Assembly: GCA_030642585.1 (NCBI GenBank)
Contig: DAOWNN010000132.1
Location: 1 to 6,375, forward strand
Direction: 5' to 3'
DNA from: Bacteroidota bacterium
GTDB taxonomy: Bacteria > Bacteroidota > Bacteroidia > Bacteroidales > VadinHA17
DNA length: 6,375 nt
A model generated the notes under the pieces. The model ran no database searches, was not told the DNA's origin, and was given only the letters and a program-made list of their open reading frames with translations. How positions within the stretch are numbered: position 1 is the stretch's first letter; each line of letters begins with the position of its first letter. Of this stretch, positions 4,985 to 6,375 are shown one piece after another. Position numbers and translations under genes: made by a program.

Positions 4985-6375
4985 ATGAAAAGAATCTACC
5001 TGGACTTTAACGCTACAACGCCCATACATCCTGAAGTTGCAGAAAGTATGAAGCCTTTCCTTAAAGAATATTTTGGAAATCCTTCAAGTAATCATTGGTA
5101 TGGCACACAAACAAAGTTAATGCTTGAAAAGTCCCGTAAGCAAATTGCCCTTTTCCTGAATTGTTCTGTAGACGAAGTAGTTTTTACGAGTGGAGGCACA
5201 GAATCCAATAACACAGCCCTTAAAGGCATTGCCTATGCTAATAGAGATAAAGGAAAACATATTATTACCTCTGAAATTGAACACCCTGCTATTCTGGAAG
5301 TATGTAAACACCTTGAAAAAAACGGCTTTGATGTAAGCTATATTGGAGTTGATAAATATGGGATGGTAAACCCTGATGAGATTAAATCTGCTATTACTCC
5401 ATCAACTATATTGATAAGTATAATGCATGCAAATAATGAGGTTGGTACCATTCAGCCAATACAGGAAATTTCAAAAATTGCAAGGAAAAACAATATACTT
5501 TTCCATACGGATGCTGCTCAATCTGCCGGAAAAATACCAGTTGATGTTGAAGAACTGGGTGTAGATCTTCTTTCGATTGCCGGACATAAACTTTATGCTC
5601 CAAAAGGCATAGGGGCACTTTATATACGAAGAGGCACTAAGATTGAGAAACTGATTCATGGTGCAGATCATGAAAGAAATATGAGAGCAGGTACGGAAAA
5701 TATGCTTGAGATAATTGGTCTCGGAAAAGCATGTGAACTTGCAAAAACTGAAGGAAACAAAAGAAGTAAACAGCTCGAAAGTTTAAGGGATCAGCTATAT
5801 CGGGAATTAACTGAAAAATTAAAGGACATACATCTGCTTGGGCACCCAAAAAAACGCTTACCAAATACTTTAAGTATTGGATTTACAGGATTGGATGCCA
5901 ACATAATTTTATCGGAGCTGCAAAATATTGCTGCCTCAGCGGGAGCTGCCTGCCATGCCGATCAGCTTGATGTTTCACATGTCCTGCTTGCCATGAAAGT
6001 GCCAAATGAAATAGCTATGGGGACCATTAGGTTTTCAACAGGGTTTTCCAATACTTCAAATGAAATATCCAGTGCAGCTGAACAAATTATAAGCACTGTT
6101 AATAACTTAAGAAAAACATCCGCATCTTCGTTTAGTTCTGGTTTTAAACAAAATGAAGTGAAATTAACTCATTTTACCCAGGGTCTTGGTTGCGCGTGCA
6201 AGCTCAAACCTCAAGCTCTTGAAAAAGTACTTGAAAAAATTCCTGAATTCAAGCACCCAAATATTTTAGTAGATATGAAATCCAGTGATGACGCTGCGGT
6301 TTACAAACTAAACCAGGACATCGCAATTGTTGAAACTGTAGATTTTTTTACACCCGTGGTTGATGATCCTTATTC
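4985..6375 (+). CDS. NifS/selenocysteine-lyase-like cysteine desulfurase fused to selenophosphate synthetase (SelD), C-terminus beyond the right edge
   Basis: 463 residues are visible in one uninterrupted frame. Residues 1-375 form a class V PLP enzyme: IYLDFNATTP (4-13), FTSGGTESNN (67-76), EIEHPAI with H100 over the cofactor, HANNEVGTIQP (148-158), HTDAAQSAGK with D176 and Q179, SIAGHKLYAPKG with Schiff-base Lys202, RAGTEN (234-239), and the catalytic loop SAGAACHAD with Cys323. It removes S or Se from cysteine or selenocysteine, leaving alanine. A Ser-rich linker (about 376-390) leads to the SelD N-terminus. This has VKLTHFTQG (392-400), GLGCACK with Cys403 and Lys406 at the catalytic Cys/Sec and Lys positions of SelD (E. 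coli C17, K20), SSDDAAVY (433-440) and TVDFFTPVVDDPY (451-463). SelD makes selenophosphate from selenide and ATP. The catalytic residue is encoded as TGC (6191-6193), not UGA. Roughly 270 residues of SelD should follow. The inferred role is direct handover of selenium between domains. Confidence 0.93.
   Translation, partial: MKRIYLDFNATTPIHPEVAESMKPFLKEYFGNPSSNHWYGTQTKLMLEKSRKQIALFLNCSVDEVVFTSGGTESNNTALKGIAYANRDKGKHIITSEIEHPAILEVCKHLEKNGFDVSYIGVDKYGMVNPDEIKSAITPSTILISIMHANNEVGTIQPIQEISKIARKNNILFHTDAAQSAGKIPVDVEELGVDLLSIAGHKLYAPKGIGALYIRRGTKIEKLIHGADHERNMRAGTENMLEIIGLGKACELAKTEGNKRSKQLESLRDQLYRELTEKLKDIHLLGHPKKRLPNTLSIGFTGLDANIILSELQNIAASAGAACHADQLDVSHVLLAMKVPNEIAMGTIRFSTGFSNTSNEISSAAEQIISTVNNLRKTSASSFSSGFKQNEVKLTHFTQGLGCACKLKPQALEKVLEKIPEFKHPNILVDMKSSDDAAVYKLNQDIAIVETVDFFTPVVDDPY

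Noticed and set aside
5406..5864. Minus-strand open frames of 66-75 residues opposite the desulfurase gene
   Set aside because: They are antisense shadows of a strongly conserved enzyme and have no motif of their own.
6191..6199. Selenocysteine at the SelD catalytic position
   Set aside because: Both codons of the C-A-C motif are TGC, so the active residue is cysteine.

Overview
The window looks like chromosomal DNA from a member of the Bacteroidota. The basis is AT-rich sequence, no clear Shine-Dalgarno boxes at any start, promoter elements of the TTG/TTTG...TAnnTTTG type, a DAHP synthase fused to a C-terminal chorismate mutase, and a pheA / aminotransferase / DAHP synthase-mutase gene order like that of Bacteroides relatives. 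No ribosomal RNA or other marker is present, so the genus cannot be named.

The left two thirds is an aromatic amino acid block on the minus strand, read right to left. A promoter (4163-4193) drives a short leader RNA. The leader encodes an 18-residue peptide (4088-4144) with four Phe and three Tyr codons and ends in a strong intrinsic terminator (4037-4062) just before pheA. This is the layout of a ribosome-mediated transcription attenuator. Behind it lie three tightly packed genes: prephenate dehydratase (3172-4026), a PLP aminotransferase (2015-3175, overlapping pheA by 4 nt) and a DAHP synthase/chorismate mutase fusion (916-2004, 10 nt further on). Together they cover the first shikimate step and the chorismate to prephenate to phenylpyruvate to Phe branch. 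A 209-bp gap holding two diverged copies of an 80-bp repeat separates this operon from aroB (3-dehydroquinate synthase), which acts directly after DAHP synthase and runs off the left edge. No tyrA is present.

The right third is on the plus strand. It starts with nth (endonuclease III, 4276-4914), divergent from the pheA leader. From 4985 to the right edge runs an open frame that begins as a NifS/selenocysteine-lyase-like cysteine desulfurase and continues without a break into the N-terminus of selenophosphate synthetase (SelD). Such a fusion would place a selenium-releasing enzyme on the same chain as the enzyme that activates selenide, and it implies that the organism uses selenium.

The most notable items are the Phe/Tyr attenuator, whose control peptide, antiterminator and terminator can all be read from the sequence, and the desulfurase-SelD fusion. 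Both are variants of known classes rather than wholly unknown systems.
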